Part shown: positions 25,900 through 36,490 of the stretch, piece by piece
Numbering within the stretch: the stretch's first letter is position 1
Layout: the number at the start of each line of letters is the position of its first letter
Origin: Methylobacterium sp. AMS5
GTDB taxonomy: Bacteria; Pseudomonadota; Alphaproteobacteria; Rhizobiales; Beijerinckiaceae
Direction: 5' to 3'
Length of the DNA: 64,000 nt
Assembly: GCF_001542815.1 (NCBI RefSeq)
Contig: NZ_CP006992.1
Span: 4,345,501 to 4,409,500 of the forward strand
Notes under the pieces: generated by a model
The model's database searches: none
The model's input: only the letters and a program-made list of their open reading frames with translations
What the model was told of the DNA's origin: nothing
Position numbers and translations under genes: made by a program

Positions 25900-25985
25900 C
25901 CGGTTCCGGCGCGCCCGGCCTCGTGTAGGATCGGGCGCGAGCCGGGCGAAAAAACCCGGAGGCGAGACACGCCGGGAGGGACGCC

Positions 25986-27490
<1,505 letters not shown>

Positions 27491-27491
<1 letters not shown>

Positions 27492-28654
27492 TGGGTGCTC
27501 GGATACGCTCGCTTCGAACGGCTCTCCTGGTTTCGGCCTTGGCGCTGACCCCGCTCGCCGCCGGCCTCGCTCCGATCGCGGCCATCGCCGCGCCGGCCGC
27601 CGCCTATCCCGGCCAGCAGGAGGGCGACCACGTCGTCGAGAACTTCAAGTTCGCCAGCGGCGAGAGCCTGGATCGGGTCAAGCTGCACTACACCACCCTC
27701 GGCACGCCGCATCGCGGCGCGGACGGCGAGATCGACAACGCGGTGCTCGTCCTGCACGGCACCACCGGCACGGGCAAGAGCTTCCTGATCCCGACGCTCG
27801 GGCCGGAGCTGTTCGGCGAAGGCGCGCCGCTCGACGCGCGGCGCTGGTACGTGATCCTGCCCGACGGGCTCGGGCGCGGCGGCTCCTCGAAACCCTCCGA
27901 CGGGCTCAAGGCGCATTTCCCCCGCTACGGCTATGGCGACGTCGTGGAGGGCCAGCACCGGGTCGTCACCGAGGCGCTCGGGGTCAAGCATCTGCGCCTC
28001 GTGCTCGGCACCTCCATGGGCGGGATGCAGGCCTGGATGTGGGGCGAGCGCTATGCCGGCGCGATGGACCTGCTGATGGCGGTGGCGAGCCAGCCGATCC
28101 CGGTGAGCGGGCGCAACGCCCTGTGGCGGCGCCTCCTGATCGAGGGGATCCGCACCGATCCCGACTGGAAGGGCGGCGAGTACACCGCGCAGCCGCGCAG
28201 CTTCGGCCGCATCCTGCCGATCTTCAACATCATGACCGAGAGCGTGCTCGGCCTTCAGAAGCAGGCCCCGACCCGCGCGGCGGCCGACACCGCCTACGAC
28301 AAGATGATCGCCGGCTACGAGAACAAGGCCGATGCCAACGACTGGCTGTACTGGTTCGATTCCTCCTACGATTACGACCCCTCGCCGGACCTCGAAAAGA
28401 TCACCGCCAAGGTGCTCGCGGTGAACTTCGCCGACGACGAGCTGAACCCGCCCCAGCTCGATGTGATGAACGGGGCCATGGCCCGGGTGAAGGATGGCCG
28501 CTTCGTTCTGGTTCCGACCTCGCCCGAGACGCACGGCCATCAATCCCTGCGCTTCGCCAGCCTGTGGAAGGGCTACCTCGCCGAATTCGTGAGACAGCCC
28601 GAGGCGACAACGGAGAAGAAGAGTTCGTCGGAGCGGCCGGAGGGCAGCCGGTAG
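27491..28654 (+). CDS. Exported alpha/beta hydrolase, homoserine O-acetyltransferase-like
   Basis: 387 residues. The N-terminal signal peptide (TALLVSALALTPLAAGLAPIAAIAAPAAA) predicts export to the periplasm. The hydrolase core resembles MetX-type acyltransferases: nucleophile elbow GTSMGGMQAW, oxyanion region LVLHGTTGTGKSF, GRGGSSKPSDGL, a late acid in NFADDELNPP, and a catalytic His in TSPETHGHQSL. MetX itself is cytoplasmic, so a different hydrolytic role is likely here. It overlaps the glpK stop by one base. Confidence 0.8.
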
Positions 28655-28856
28655 AGGTGTCGGGCCGCCGGCCGAGCGGAGGCGGCACCGAAAGCCATCC
28701 GTCGGAGCCTGCCATACGCCGTCGTGATACGGCGGCCTGCCTATCCGAGCCCGTGGCGCAGGCCGCCGCATGCACTTTCCTGCAGAAATCGAGAGAGCCT
28801 TAAGTATTCCGTTGCAGGGTGGGGCATCTCAAGAGGCCAATCACACCCCCGGATTT

Positions 28857-30545
28857 ATGATGCGCGTTTCCCTCAAGGCTGCCCTGGCGGGCTCGTTCAG
28901 CCTGCTGGCCGTGATTGCTGCGGCCCAAGGCGGGATGAGCGTCATCAAACTCTCGAACATCGATCGCGAAGTCCGCGACATCGCCGGCAATTGGCTTCCC
29001 TCGGTGGGATTGCTCGGCGACATCAGCACCGCGACGCGGGACGAGCGGGTGAAGACCTACCGCTACGTCGCCGCCTCGCCGACCGCCGCCATCCTCGCCG
29101 AGAACGAGAAGAGCGTGCGGACGAGCCAAGCGGCCCTCGAAGCCCTGCGGCGCGCCTACGAGCCGGTGATCGCCTCCCCCGAGGAGCGGGCCCTGTACGA
29201 GCGCTTCGCCGCGATCTGGACGACCTATACGGGTCGGGTCGAGGCGATCGTCGCCCTGATGCGCGAGGGGCGCCAAGCCGAGGCGCTGGCCCTGCTCACC
29301 GGGCCCGAGGCGCTGGGCCTCGCGCAATCCGCGACCAAGGCGCTTCAGGAAAACCTCGCGCTCAACAAGCGGAGTGCCAAGCAGAGCGTCGAGGGCGCCG
29401 TCGGCAGCGCCGCCTCCGCCACCGCCGCCGCCTGGATCGCCATGGCCGTGACCCTGCTCTCGGCGCTCGCCGCAGCCCTGTTCGGCTGGTTCGGGATCTC
29501 GCGGCCGATCGCGCGGATGACGGGGGCGATGGGTGCCCTCGCGGCGGGCGACGCGGCGGTCGCCGTGCCGGGGCGGGGCCGCGGCGACGAGATCGGCGCC
29601 ATGGCCGCGGCGGTGCAGGTGTTCAAGGACAACCTGGTCCGCACCCGCGCCCTGGAAGAGGAGACGCAAGCCGCCCGCGCCGGTGCCGAGGCGCAGCGCC
29701 GGGCCGCCGCGCGCGCGCTCGCCGACGACTTCCAGCGCGCGGTGGGCGGCATCGTCCAGGGCGTGACCGCCGCCGCGACCGAGCTTCAGGCCACCGCCCA
29801 GCAATTGACCGCCAATGCCAGCCAGACCGCCGGGCAATCCGGCACGGTGGCCGCCTCCGCCGAGGAGGCCGCCTCCAATGTCGGCACCGTCGCCGCCGCG
29901 GCCGAGGAACTCGGCGCCTCGGTGCAGGAGATCGGCCGGCAGGTCGACGGCTCGGCCACCCTGGCGCAGGCCGCGGTGACCGAGGCCGGGCAGACGGCGA
30001 TCCTCGTGCGCGACCTCTCCGAGGCCGCCGCGCGGATCGGCGACGTGGTGGCGATGATCTCGACCATCGCCGGCCAGACCAACCTGCTCGCGCTCAACGC
30101 CACGATCGAGGCGGCGCGGGCCGGCGAGGCGGGCCGCGGCTTCGCCGTGGTCGCGGCGGAGGTCAAGGAACTCGCCAACCAGACGGCGCGGGCCACGGAC
30201 GAGATCACCGGGCAGATCGGGCGCATCCAGGGCGCGACGGGTCAGGCGGTCGCGGCCATCGACAGCATCAGCGGGCGCATCCGCGAGATCAGCGGCGTCG
30301 CCACCGGCATCGCCGCGGCGGTCGAGGAGCAGGGCGCGGCGACCCAGGAGATCGTGCGCAACGTCGCCCAGGCGGCGGGCGGCACGGAATCCGTCACCCG
30401 CACCATCGCGAGCGTGGCGGGTGCCGCCGAGGAGACCGGCGCGGCGGCTGCGCAGGTGCTGTCCTCGGCGACCGAATTGTCGCGCCAGTCCGAGCACCTC
30501 TCGGCCGAGGTCGCCCGCTTCCTCGACACCGTCCGCGCGGCCTGA
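28857..30545 (+). CDS. Methyl-accepting chemotaxis protein
   Basis: 562 residues. TM1 is at about 8-28, a periplasmic four-helix-bundle sensor (4HB_MCP type, about 160 residues) lies between, and TM2 is at about 195-215 ([23 protein letters not shown]). Then a HAMP domain ([25 protein letters not shown]) and a long coiled-coil signalling domain with the hairpin tip [14 protein letters not shown] to [43 protein letters not shown]. No C-terminal CheR-binding pentapeptide. ATG at 28857 or 28860. Ligand unknown; no che genes are adjacent. Confidence 0.93.
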   Translation: MMRVSLKAALAGSFSLLAVIAAAQGGMSVIKLSNIDREVRDIAGNWLPSVGLLGDISTATRDERVKTYRYVAASPTAAILAENEKSVRTSQAALEALRRAYEPVIASPEERALYERFAAIWTTYTGRVEAIVALMREGRQAEALALLTGPEALGLAQSATKALQENLALNKRSAKQSVEGAVGSAASATAAAWIAMAVTLLSALAAALFGWFGISRPIARMTGAMGALAAGDAAVAVPGRGRGDEIGAMAAAVQVFKDNLVRTRALEEETQAARAGAEAQRRAAARALADDFQRAVGGIVQGVTAAATELQATAQQLTANASQTAGQSGTVAASAEEAASNVGTVAAAAEELGASVQEIGRQVDGSATLAQAAVTEAGQTAILVRDLSEAAARIGDVVAMISTIAGQTNLLALNATIEAARAGEAGRGFAVVAAEVKELANQTARATDEITGQIGRIQGATGQAVAAIDSISGRIREISGVATGIAAAVEEQGAATQEIVRNVAQAAGGTESVTRTIASVAGAAEETGAAAAQVLSSATELSRQSEHLSAEVARFLDTVRAA

Positions 30546-30546
30546 A

Positions 30547-30598
30547 GGGGCAGGGCTCTGCCCTGCACCCGCCAAAGGGCTCGCCCTTTGGGAACCCC
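30547..30598. repeat. Intergenic hairpin repeat, family C copy 1 (bidirectional terminator)
   Basis: It has two stems, CAGGGCTCTGCCCTG and AAAGGGCTCGCCCTTT, in the order GGGGCAGGGCTCTGCCC...CACCCGCCAAAGGGC. It sits 2 bases after the chemoreceptor stop and 2 bases before the stop of the convergent gdpD gene, so it can end both transcripts. A related copy lies at 48831. Confidence 0.7.
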
Positions 30599-30600
30599 GA

Positions 30601-31362
30601 TTACGGGCGAAAACCCTCGAAGATCATCTGGTCCGCGTGCTCCTGGGCCAGCGCCCGCTGCGCCTCGGTGCGCACGGTCCAGGTCATCACCGGCATGTTC
30701 CCGAGCCGGCGGCAGAGATAGGGCACCGGGCCCGGCAGGTCGCCGACGCGCCAGGACAGGAAGTGCGGCCGACTCACATGGAGGTGGAGCAGGCCCGACA
30801 ATTCGGCCCGCACGGACGGCGCCAGCAGGGCGTAGTGCGGATCGTCCTGGCTCGCCTCCGCGACGATGCCGCGGGGCAGACCCGGCGCGATCTCGGCCAG
30901 CGTCGCGACGATGCCCGGATCGAACGACTTCAGCGCCACCGGTGCGTCGAGCCCGGCGACGATCTCGGCGGCGCGGCGGGTGAGCCGCCGGTCGCCGTCG
31001 AAGCGCGACTTGATCTCGACGATGACGGGGATGCGGCCCGCGACCCGCGCCAGGAAGTCCGGCAGCGTCGGGATGCGCTCCCCCGTGCCGGCCACGGTCA
31101 GCGTGCCGAGTTCGGCCGCTTTCCGCGATTCCACCGGCTCGGAGACGGCCGTGAGACGCCCGAGCGCCTCGTCGTGGAACACCATCGCCTCGCCGTCGGC
31201 GCTGAGCTGCACGTCGCACTCGATGGCGTAGCCGCCCGCCACCGCCGCCTCGGCTGCGGCCAGGGTGTTCTCCGGGATGCCGGCGGCGCGGTCGTGCAGG
31301 CCGCGATGGGCGATCGGACGGGCGGTGAGCCAGTCCGGCGCCCGGTCCAGAGGGCCGCTCAC
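30601..31362 (-). CDS. Glycerophosphodiester phosphodiesterase
   Basis: 253 residues from a GTG at 31362 that overlaps the ridA stop (GTGA). The TIM-barrel GDPD family (PF03009) is shown by AHRGLHDRAAGIPENTLAA (catalytic His and Glu), ECDVQLSADGEAMVFHDE (metal ligands and second His), and VIVEIKSRFDG. It hydrolyses glycerophosphodiesters to glycerol-3-phosphate and an alcohol. No signal peptide, so it acts on intracellular diesters. It is coupled to ridA. Confidence 0.9.
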   Translation of the reverse strand: MSGPLDRAPDWLTARPIAHRGLHDRAAGIPENTLAAAEAAVAGGYAIECDVQLSADGEAMVFHDEALGRLTAVSEPVESRKAAELGTLTVAGTGERIPTLPDFLARVAGRIPVIVEIKSRFDGDRRLTRRAAEIVAGLDAPVALKSFDPGIVATLAEIAPGLPRGIVAEASQDDPHYALLAPSVRAELSGLLHLHVSRPHFLSWRVGDLPGPVPYLCRRLGNMPVMTWTVRTEAQRALAQEHADQMIFEGFRP

Positions 31363-31832
31363 GCGACCTCGAACATCGCCTCGACCTCGACCGCCGCGTC
31401 GAGGGGCAGTTCGGCGACGCCCACGGTCGAGCGGGCGTGGCGGCCGCGGTCGCCGAGGATCTCGACCATCAGGTCCGAGGCGCCGTTCATGATCGGGGCG
31501 AGGCCGGCAAAGCTCGGCACCGCGTTGATGAAGCCGCCGAGCCGCACGCATTGCACGACGCCGTGGTCGAGGTCGCCCACCGCCGCCTGGACCTGGGCCA
31601 GCACGTTGAGCGCGCAGAGCCGGGCCGCCGCGATGCCCTGTTCGGCCGAGACCTCTGCGCCGAGCTTGCCCTTGTGGGCCGGGTCGAGGGTGCCGTCCGG
31701 CCCGAAGCAGATCTGGCCGGAGATGACGACGAGGTTGCCGGTGCGCACGTACGGCACGTAGTTCGCCACCGGGGCCGCCGCCTTCGGCAGCTTGAGGCCG
31801 AGCGCTTCCAGACGTTCCTTGACCGAGTTCAT
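31359..31832 (-). CDS. RidA/YjgF/UK114-family protein
   Basis: 157 residues from ATG 31832. Family blocks: YVPYVRTGNLVVISGQICFGPDGTL, LCALNVLAQVQAAVGDLDHGVVQCVRLGGFINA and GRHARSTVGVAELPLDAAVEVEAMFEVA. The Arg in RSTVGVAELPLDAAVEVEA is the catalytic Arg that binds imine/enamine intermediates. This belongs to the longer YjgH-like branch of the superfamily. The frame is open to 31997, but the upstream part runs through a palindromic repeat and is not coding. It is followed by gdpD with a 4-base overlap. Confidence 0.88.
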   Translation of the reverse strand: MNSVKERLEALGLKLPKAAAPVANYVPYVRTGNLVVISGQICFGPDGTLDPAHKGKLGAEVSAEQGIAAARLCALNVLAQVQAAVGDLDHGVVQCVRLGGFINAVPSFAGLAPIMNGASDLMVEILGDRGRHARSTVGVAELPLDAAVEVEAMFEVA

Positions 31833-31847
31833 CGCCGTCTCCCGCTG

Positions 31848-31928
31848 AGAGTGCCTCACGAAACGCCCGGTCACTGACCCCTTCGCCTTCCGGGGCGACG
31901 GCGCAGCGGGCGCTTCGTGAGAGACACG
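31848..31928. repeat. Intergenic palindromic repeat, family B copy 1
   Basis: The arm GAGTGCCTCACGAAACGCCC (about 31849-31868) is complementary to GGGCGCTTCGTGAGAGACAC (31909-31928) around a variable centre. Related copies lie at 37397, 38883 and 52180, always between genes. Confidence 0.75.
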
Positions 31929-31993
31929 AATGCTGCGGCGCTCTGAGCATGGGGGAGGGGCGTCTCGCAAGGGGGCGGGAGGGCAAAGCCCCC

Positions 31994-34165
31994 TCAACCG
32001 GCGGTCTCTGTCGCTAGAGGCTCGACCCGCGGCGCCTCCGCGGCGAAATCGTAACGCCAGTCGGCATGGGCCACGGTGGCCGGGCGGTGGGCGACGATGA
32101 CCCGCGTCATCTTCAGGTCGCGGAGCGCGGCGGCGATGACCGCCTCGGTCGGCTCGTCCAGCGCGCTCGTCGCCTCATCCAGAAACAGAATCTCCGGGCG
32201 CCGGTAGAGGGCGCGGGCCAGGATCACCCGCTGGCGCTGGCCGCCGGACAGCGTCGAGCCCATGTCGCCGACCAGGGTCTCGAAGCCCATCGGCGTGCGG
32301 GCGATGTCGTCGAGAATCGCCGCGCGGGCGGCGCATTCGCGGATCCAGCCGGGATCGGGCCGCTCGTCGAAACAGGCGATGTTCTCGGCGATCGAGCCGG
32401 CGAACAACCCGTCATCCTGCATCACCCCGGCGATGCGGGCGCGGTAGGCCGCCAACCCCCCGGAGCGGATGTCGCGGCCATCGACCAGCACCGCGCCTTC
32501 GGACGGCGGCAGCAGACCCATCAGGATCTTCATCACCGAGCTCTTGCCGCAGCCCGAGGGGCCGGTGATGGCCAGGCTTTCGCCCGGCGGCACCTCCAGG
32601 CCGAGATTGCGGAACACCCAGGGCTCGTCGTCGCCGTAGCGCAGGGACAGGCCGACGGCGCGCAAGGATGCGCCCCGGACCGGCGGGCGCTCACCGGAGG
32701 GGAGGAGGGCGGGGCCTGCGACCGGCTCCGTCGCGGCGGGCATGGGGGCTGCGGCCTCCTCCGGCTCGGTCATGACGATGTCCGAGAGCCGGTCGGTCTG
32801 CACGTTGAGCATCCGCAGCTGGAAGCCCGACTGGATCAGGTTGCCGATGCGGGTCGAGAACTGGTCGCGGTAGGCCAGGAAGGCCACCAGCATGCCGAGC
32901 GTCATCGACTGGTCGATCACGGCCCGCGCCCCGAGCACCAGCAGGATCAGCCGGTCGGCGCCGAACAGGAACTCGTTGCCGCGCCCGAACACGAGGTCGA
33001 GCCGCTGCAGCCGCAGCCGTGCGTTCAGCGCCTGGACGAACTGGTTCATCCAGGTGCCGCGGCGGCGCTCGCGCAGGTTCAGGAGCTTGACGCTCGCCAT
33101 GCCGCGCACGGTCTCGATGAAGTGGCTCTGCTGGCGCGCCTCCGCGACGATCGCCTCCTCGGTGCCCTCGCGATAGGCCTTGTAGGCGGCGATCCGTAAG
33201 CCGGCGTTGAGCGCGGTGGCGGCGATGGCCACCCCGGCGAGCCAGCCGCCGTAGAGGAACAGCATGATCAGCATGCCGACCGACATCAGCCCGTCGAGCA
33301 GGGCCTGGACGAGATCGGTGGTGATGCCCTTCTGGATCGTGGCGAGCGTGCCGAAGCGGGAGATCACGTCGCCGACATGCCGCTTCTGGAAATAGTCGAG
33401 CGGCAGCCGCGAGAGGTGGTCGAACAGCGAGCCGGACCATTGGTAGTTCAGCTTCGTGCCCGTGAGCATGATCGCCCAGCTCCGGGCGACGCCGAGGCCG
33501 AGCTGCAGCACCAGCAGCAGGGCGAGGCCGAGCGCCACGACGAGCAGCAGGTCGAGATCGCCGTTGACGATCACCTCGTCGATGACGATCTGCGAGGCGA
33601 TCGGCATCAGGATCGCCACGAGTTCGATCCCGAGCGACAGGGCCAGGATCTGCATCATCGCCGCGCGGATGCCGGCCATGCCCCGGAACAGGTCGGAGAG
33701 CGCGAGGCCGCGCGCCGCCCGCTCGCGCACGAAGCTCTGGTTCGGCGCCACCTCCAGGGCGACGCCGGTGAATTCGCGCGAGGCTTCCGCGAGGCTCAAG
33801 GTGCGGCGCCCGCGGGCGGGATCGTGGATCACGATCTCCCGGCGCCCGACCCGCGCCAGCACGACGAAGTGGTTGAGCCCCCAATGCAGGATGCAGGGCA
33901 GGCGCAGGCGGCCGAGATCGGGCAGTTCCACCCGCAGCGCCCGCGTCGAGAGCCCAAGAGTCCCTGAGAGGTCCATGAGGTTTCGCAGCGTCATGCCCTT
34001 CAGCGACAGGGCGTGGCGGGCGCGCAAGCTTCCGAGATCGACCCGGCGGCCATGGTAGCCCAGCACCATGGCGAGGCAGGCCATGCCGCACTCGGCGGCC
34101 TCGGCCTGGAGCACGACCGGCAGGCGCCGCCGGAAACCGAACTGAAGATCCGACAGCAGGCTCAC
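31994..34165 (-). CDS. C39-peptidase-containing ABC exporter (bacteriocin/peptide type)
   Basis: 723 residues. An N-terminal C39 protease domain (about 1-130) has the complete catalytic set: Gln20 oxyanion, Cys26 in QAEAAECGMAC, His99 in HWGLNHFVVLA, and Asp115 in IHDPARG. Six membrane helices span about residues 160-440 (LALSLGIELVAILMPIASQIVID onward). The nucleotide-binding domain (about 500-710) has Walker A GPSGCGKSS, signature LSGGQRQR and Walker B ILFLDEATSALD. Such proteins cut double-glycine leaders and export the peptide. The HlyD-type partner overlaps it by 4 bases; a GG-leader peptide gene is divergent at 35927. Cognate TolC is not in the window. Confidence 0.93.
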   Translation of the reverse strand: MSLLSDLQFGFRRRLPVVLQAEAAECGMACLAMVLGYHGRRVDLGSLRARHALSLKGMTLRNLMDLSGTLGLSTRALRVELPDLGRLRLPCILHWGLNHFVVLARVGRREIVIHDPARGRRTLSLAEASREFTGVALEVAPNQSFVRERAARGLALSDLFRGMAGIRAAMMQILALSLGIELVAILMPIASQIVIDEVIVNGDLDLLLVVALGLALLLVLQLGLGVARSWAIMLTGTKLNYQWSGSLFDHLSRLPLDYFQKRHVGDVISRFGTLATIQKGITTDLVQALLDGLMSVGMLIMLFLYGGWLAGVAIAATALNAGLRIAAYKAYREGTEEAIVAEARQQSHFIETVRGMASVKLLNLRERRRGTWMNQFVQALNARLRLQRLDLVFGRGNEFLFGADRLILLVLGARAVIDQSMTLGMLVAFLAYRDQFSTRIGNLIQSGFQLRMLNVQTDRLSDIVMTEPEEAAAPMPAATEPVAGPALLPSGERPPVRGASLRAVGLSLRYGDDEPWVFRNLGLEVPPGESLAITGPSGCGKSSVMKILMGLLPPSEGAVLVDGRDIRSGGLAAYRARIAGVMQDDGLFAGSIAENIACFDERPDPGWIRECAARAAILDDIARTPMGFETLVGDMGSTLSGGQRQRVILARALYRRPEILFLDEATSALDEPTEAVIAAALRDLKMTRVIVAHRPATVAHADWRYDFAAEAPRVEPLATETAG

Positions 34166-35451
34166 CGTGTCCCTCCTTCGGTGACGAGATCGACGCTGCG
34201 CTTGACGTGGTAGAGGGGGTCGAGGAGCCAGCGGTAGAGCGGGCGCTTCTCGAGCGCGATGTCGGCCTCGACCCGCATGCCGGCCTCCAGCCGGCGCGGC
34301 TCGCCATAGGCCGTCACGCTGTCGGCGTCCGGCCGCACGATGATGCGGTAGACGCCCCCGCTCCCCGCATTCTTGGCCGTGTCCCTCGCCGCCTCGGGTC
34401 GGGCGTCGCCTTCGAGCGGCGCGCGGGTCACCTCCGTCACCGTGCCCCGGTGCAGGCCGAAGCGCTGGAACGGGAAGGCGGCGTAGCGCAGCATCACGCT
34501 GGCGCCGGGCTCGATGAAGCCGATCGCCGAGGAATCCACGAACAGGTTGGCCTGCAGCCGGCCCTCGCTCGGCAGCAGGGTGAGCAGGTTCGCCCCCGCC
34601 GCCACGGTCTGCCCGGCCTGCGCCCGGATCGAGGTGAGGATGCCGCGCTCCGGCGCGCGCACCTCGATGGCGCGGCGCGCCTCGCTCTCGGCCCGCTGCT
34701 GTTCGAGCTGCGCGGCGGTGCGGTCGAGTTCGGCCAGATCGCGCGCCAGGGTCTCGTCGAAGGTGGCCAGCTTGGCGCGCAGATCGCCGAGCTTGCCCTC
34801 GACCTGAAGCCCGCCCTGGCGGAACTGTGCGAGCTGTGAGCTGGCCTGGAGATAGAGGTAGTTCTGGCTCTGGAAGTCGGCCGCGCGGGCAAAACCCCGC
34901 GTCACGAGGTCGGCGAGTTCGTCGGCGCGGGACTTGAGCGGCGGCACCAGCTTTTCCTGGAGCGCGAGCTGCTCCTCGATCCTGGCGCGCTGTGCTTCCA
35001 GGTTGGCGACCTGCTCCCTCAAGCCCTCCTTCTCGGCGGTGGCCATGGCCGCGCGGGCGGCGCGCTGGCGCTCCACGCTCTCCCGCTGGCGGCCGAGCTG
35101 GGCGATCACCCGCTCCTGGGTCGGGCCGCTCGCCGAGACCGCGTCGAGGTCGATGGTGAAGAGGAGCTGGCCGCGCTCGACCCGGTCACCCTCCTTGACC
35201 CCCGACGCGCTGACCCGCCCCGCGAGCGGGCTCGCCACGGTGATGAGGCCGATATCGGGCGCGAGCAGGCCGTCGGCATGGACCCGGCGGGTATAGCTGC
35301 CGAGCCAGGCGTAGACGCCGACGAGGACGGCGAAGGCGAGGCACAGGCCGACCACGATGCGGATCGCCAGGGGCTGGATCACCTGGGCCTCGCCGAGCCA
35401 GGCGCTTCGCCGGGCCTCCACGACCTCGCGACGGAACAGGGGCGCGTTCAC
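34162..35451 (-). CDS. HlyD-family periplasmic adaptor subunit
   Basis: 429 residues, from a GTG at 35451 preceded by GGAGGA. A single N-terminal membrane helix (IRIVVGLCLAFAVLVGVYAWLG, about 30-51) is followed by the first lipoyl half (LAGRVSASGVKEGDRVERGQ). Long coiled coils (about residues 110-255; ANLEAQRARIEEQLALQEKL) come next, then the second lipoyl half and beta-barrel (GILTSIRAQAGQTVAAGANLL). The protein bridges the ABC exporter to an outer-membrane channel. It precedes the exporter with an overlap of 4 bases. A 19-codon reading frame (35507-35448) overlaps its start. Confidence 0.9.
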   Translation of the reverse strand: MNAPLFRREVVEARRSAWLGEAQVIQPLAIRIVVGLCLAFAVLVGVYAWLGSYTRRVHADGLLAPDIGLITVASPLAGRVSASGVKEGDRVERGQLLFTIDLDAVSASGPTQERVIAQLGRQRESVERQRAARAAMATAEKEGLREQVANLEAQRARIEEQLALQEKLVPPLKSRADELADLVTRGFARAADFQSQNYLYLQASSQLAQFRQGGLQVEGKLGDLRAKLATFDETLARDLAELDRTAAQLEQQRAESEARRAIEVRAPERGILTSIRAQAGQTVAAGANLLTLLPSEGRLQANLFVDSSAIGFIEPGASVMLRYAAFPFQRFGLHRGTVTEVTRAPLEGDARPEAARDTAKNAGSGGVYRIIVRPDADSVTAYGEPRRLEAGMRVEADIALEKRPLYRWLLDPLYHVKRSVDLVTEGGTR

Positions 35452-35926
35452 CGGGAAGCTTCCTCCGGGGTAGCGATCGAACGATCAGGTGCGTTGTTCT
35501 GACGCATGTAGGGCGTAATCCGCAACAGCTTCAGATTCTTAGCCGTGCCGGCGGCGCGGGCGGCCTGTTCTCCGGCCGGCACGTCAATTTTTGTCCCCCG
35601 CGCGGGCGGCGGCCCGTCCCGCCACACCCATCCCGTGAGAGCCGATCGCGCGGGTCGGCCGAAGGGAAGGGGAGCGGCGACCGTGCAGGGCCGGGGACGG
35701 CGCGGAGCCAGGATACGACCGCTGGTCGTGCTGTGAGAGGGCAAGATCTGTCCATCCGAGAGGTCCTGAGCCGATCGTCCCGGACCGTATACCGCAGCCC
35801 GGGTTGCCTGCCGGAATAATATCCGTACCTTATCCAGCAGAGCGACGCATGGCCGGCGCTCTTATTCCACAGGAAGACAGAAATACAGAACGTTCTTCCA
35901 ATATCCTTCGGACAAAGGAGAAAACC
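35452..35926. promoter_or_regulatory. Divergent intergenic region of the peptide exporter cluster
   Basis: This 475-base region between the HlyD gene and the GG-peptide gene holds no convincing gene; the frames in it have no family sequence or clear start sites. It must contain both divergent promoters. The segment 35815-35926 is distinctly more AT-rich (AATAATATCC...CTTATTCCACAGG...AATATCC) than the rest, and is the likely promoter of the peptide gene. No clean sigma-70 hexamer pair or operator was identified. Confidence 0.4.
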
Positions 35927-36094
35927 ATGCAGCAGAACATTGATACCGTCCGCGAGCTGAACGCTGCGGAGCTGGATCAGGTCGGCGGCGGTCTGTCTCT
36001 CGGCCTCGATCTCGATCTCAGCAGCGAACTCGGGGCCGTGTCCGGTGTCGTCGATCAGGTGGGCGGCCTTCTCGGCGGCCTGCTCGGGAAGTAA
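35927..36094 (+). CDS. Double-glycine leader peptide (candidate bacteriocin or signal precursor)
   Basis: 55 residues with an excellent ribosome site (AAAGGAG, 6 bases before the ATG). The leader MQQNIDTVRELNAAELDQVGG has the EL..xELxxV-GG pattern cut by C39 peptidases. Cleavage after Gly21 or Gly22 leaves 33-34 residues, rich in Leu and Gly with four acidic residues and only the final Lys basic (GLSLGLDLDLSSELGAV, then GLLGGLLGK at the end). The motif DQVGG occurs again near residues 43-47. The frame is open upstream to 35804, but nothing there resembles a leader. The divergent C39 exporter and HlyD are the obvious processing partners. Activity unknown; no homologue recognised. Confidence 0.8.
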   Translation: MQQNIDTVRELNAAELDQVGGGLSLGLDLDLSSELGAVSGVVDQVGGLLGGLLGK

Positions 36095-36115
36095 TCCGAT
36101 CGCCTGACACGTCCT

Positions 36116-36150
36116 CCCACGGAAGCGGCCGACCCCACCGCTTCCGTGGG
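36116..36150 (+). terminator. Strong hairpin after the GG-peptide gene
   Basis: A 13-base perfect stem, CCCACGGAAGCGG (36116-36128) with CCGCTTCCGTGGG (36138-36150) and a 9-base loop, lies 21 bases after the peptide stop. There is no T-tract. It makes the peptide a probable monocistronic transcript and may stabilise its mRNA. Confidence 0.6.
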
Positions 36151-36329
36151 CCTCGCTCGCGGGCCGCGACGACCGGGTGCGCCCTCGACGGGCACCTCTG
36201 CCGCCGGCACGATCGACCCCGCGGATCGAGGGAACGAGTGCGAAGGCGGGTCGTTCTCATCGGAGCGAAGTGTCGCCGTGCCCGCGCCGTCCCGCCGGTT
36301 GCGCGCGCAGGGTGGCCCAGACCGCCGAG

Positions 36330-36430
36330 AGCATCATGCCGAAAGGCGATCTCCGGCTTTCGGAAAAAACGATGCGAAAACAAGAGGATGGGGCCTTGTC
36401 CTGGATTTGATGTCGAGGACGAGGCTCTCG
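36330..36430. repeat. Intergenic palindromic repeat, family A copy 2
   Basis: CATGCCGAAAGG...CCGGCTTTCGGAAAAAACGATGCGAAAACAAG matches copy 1 closely. It is followed by an imperfect second hairpin (TTGTCCTGGA...TCGAGGACGAGG) at the position of the perfect 19-base stem in copy 1. It fills part of the 396-base gap (36095-36490) before the AraC gene; apart from this and the terminator at 36116, nothing else is seen in that gap. Confidence 0.72.
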
Positions 36431-36490
36431 GCAGAGGATTTCCAAGTGCGCCCCGGAGGCGCGCCAGCGAGAGGGAGAACGACGCGGCCG

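Noticed and set aside
31955..31993. Further copy of hairpin family C downstream of the ABC exporter
   Set aside because: The GGGCG...AAAGCCCCCTC sequence shares base composition only; the two paired stems of the real copies are absent.
35804..35926. Extended start for the GG-leader peptide
   Set aside because: The in-frame codons upstream include no leader-like sequence, while the ATG at 35927 has a near-perfect ribosome site and the usual leader length.
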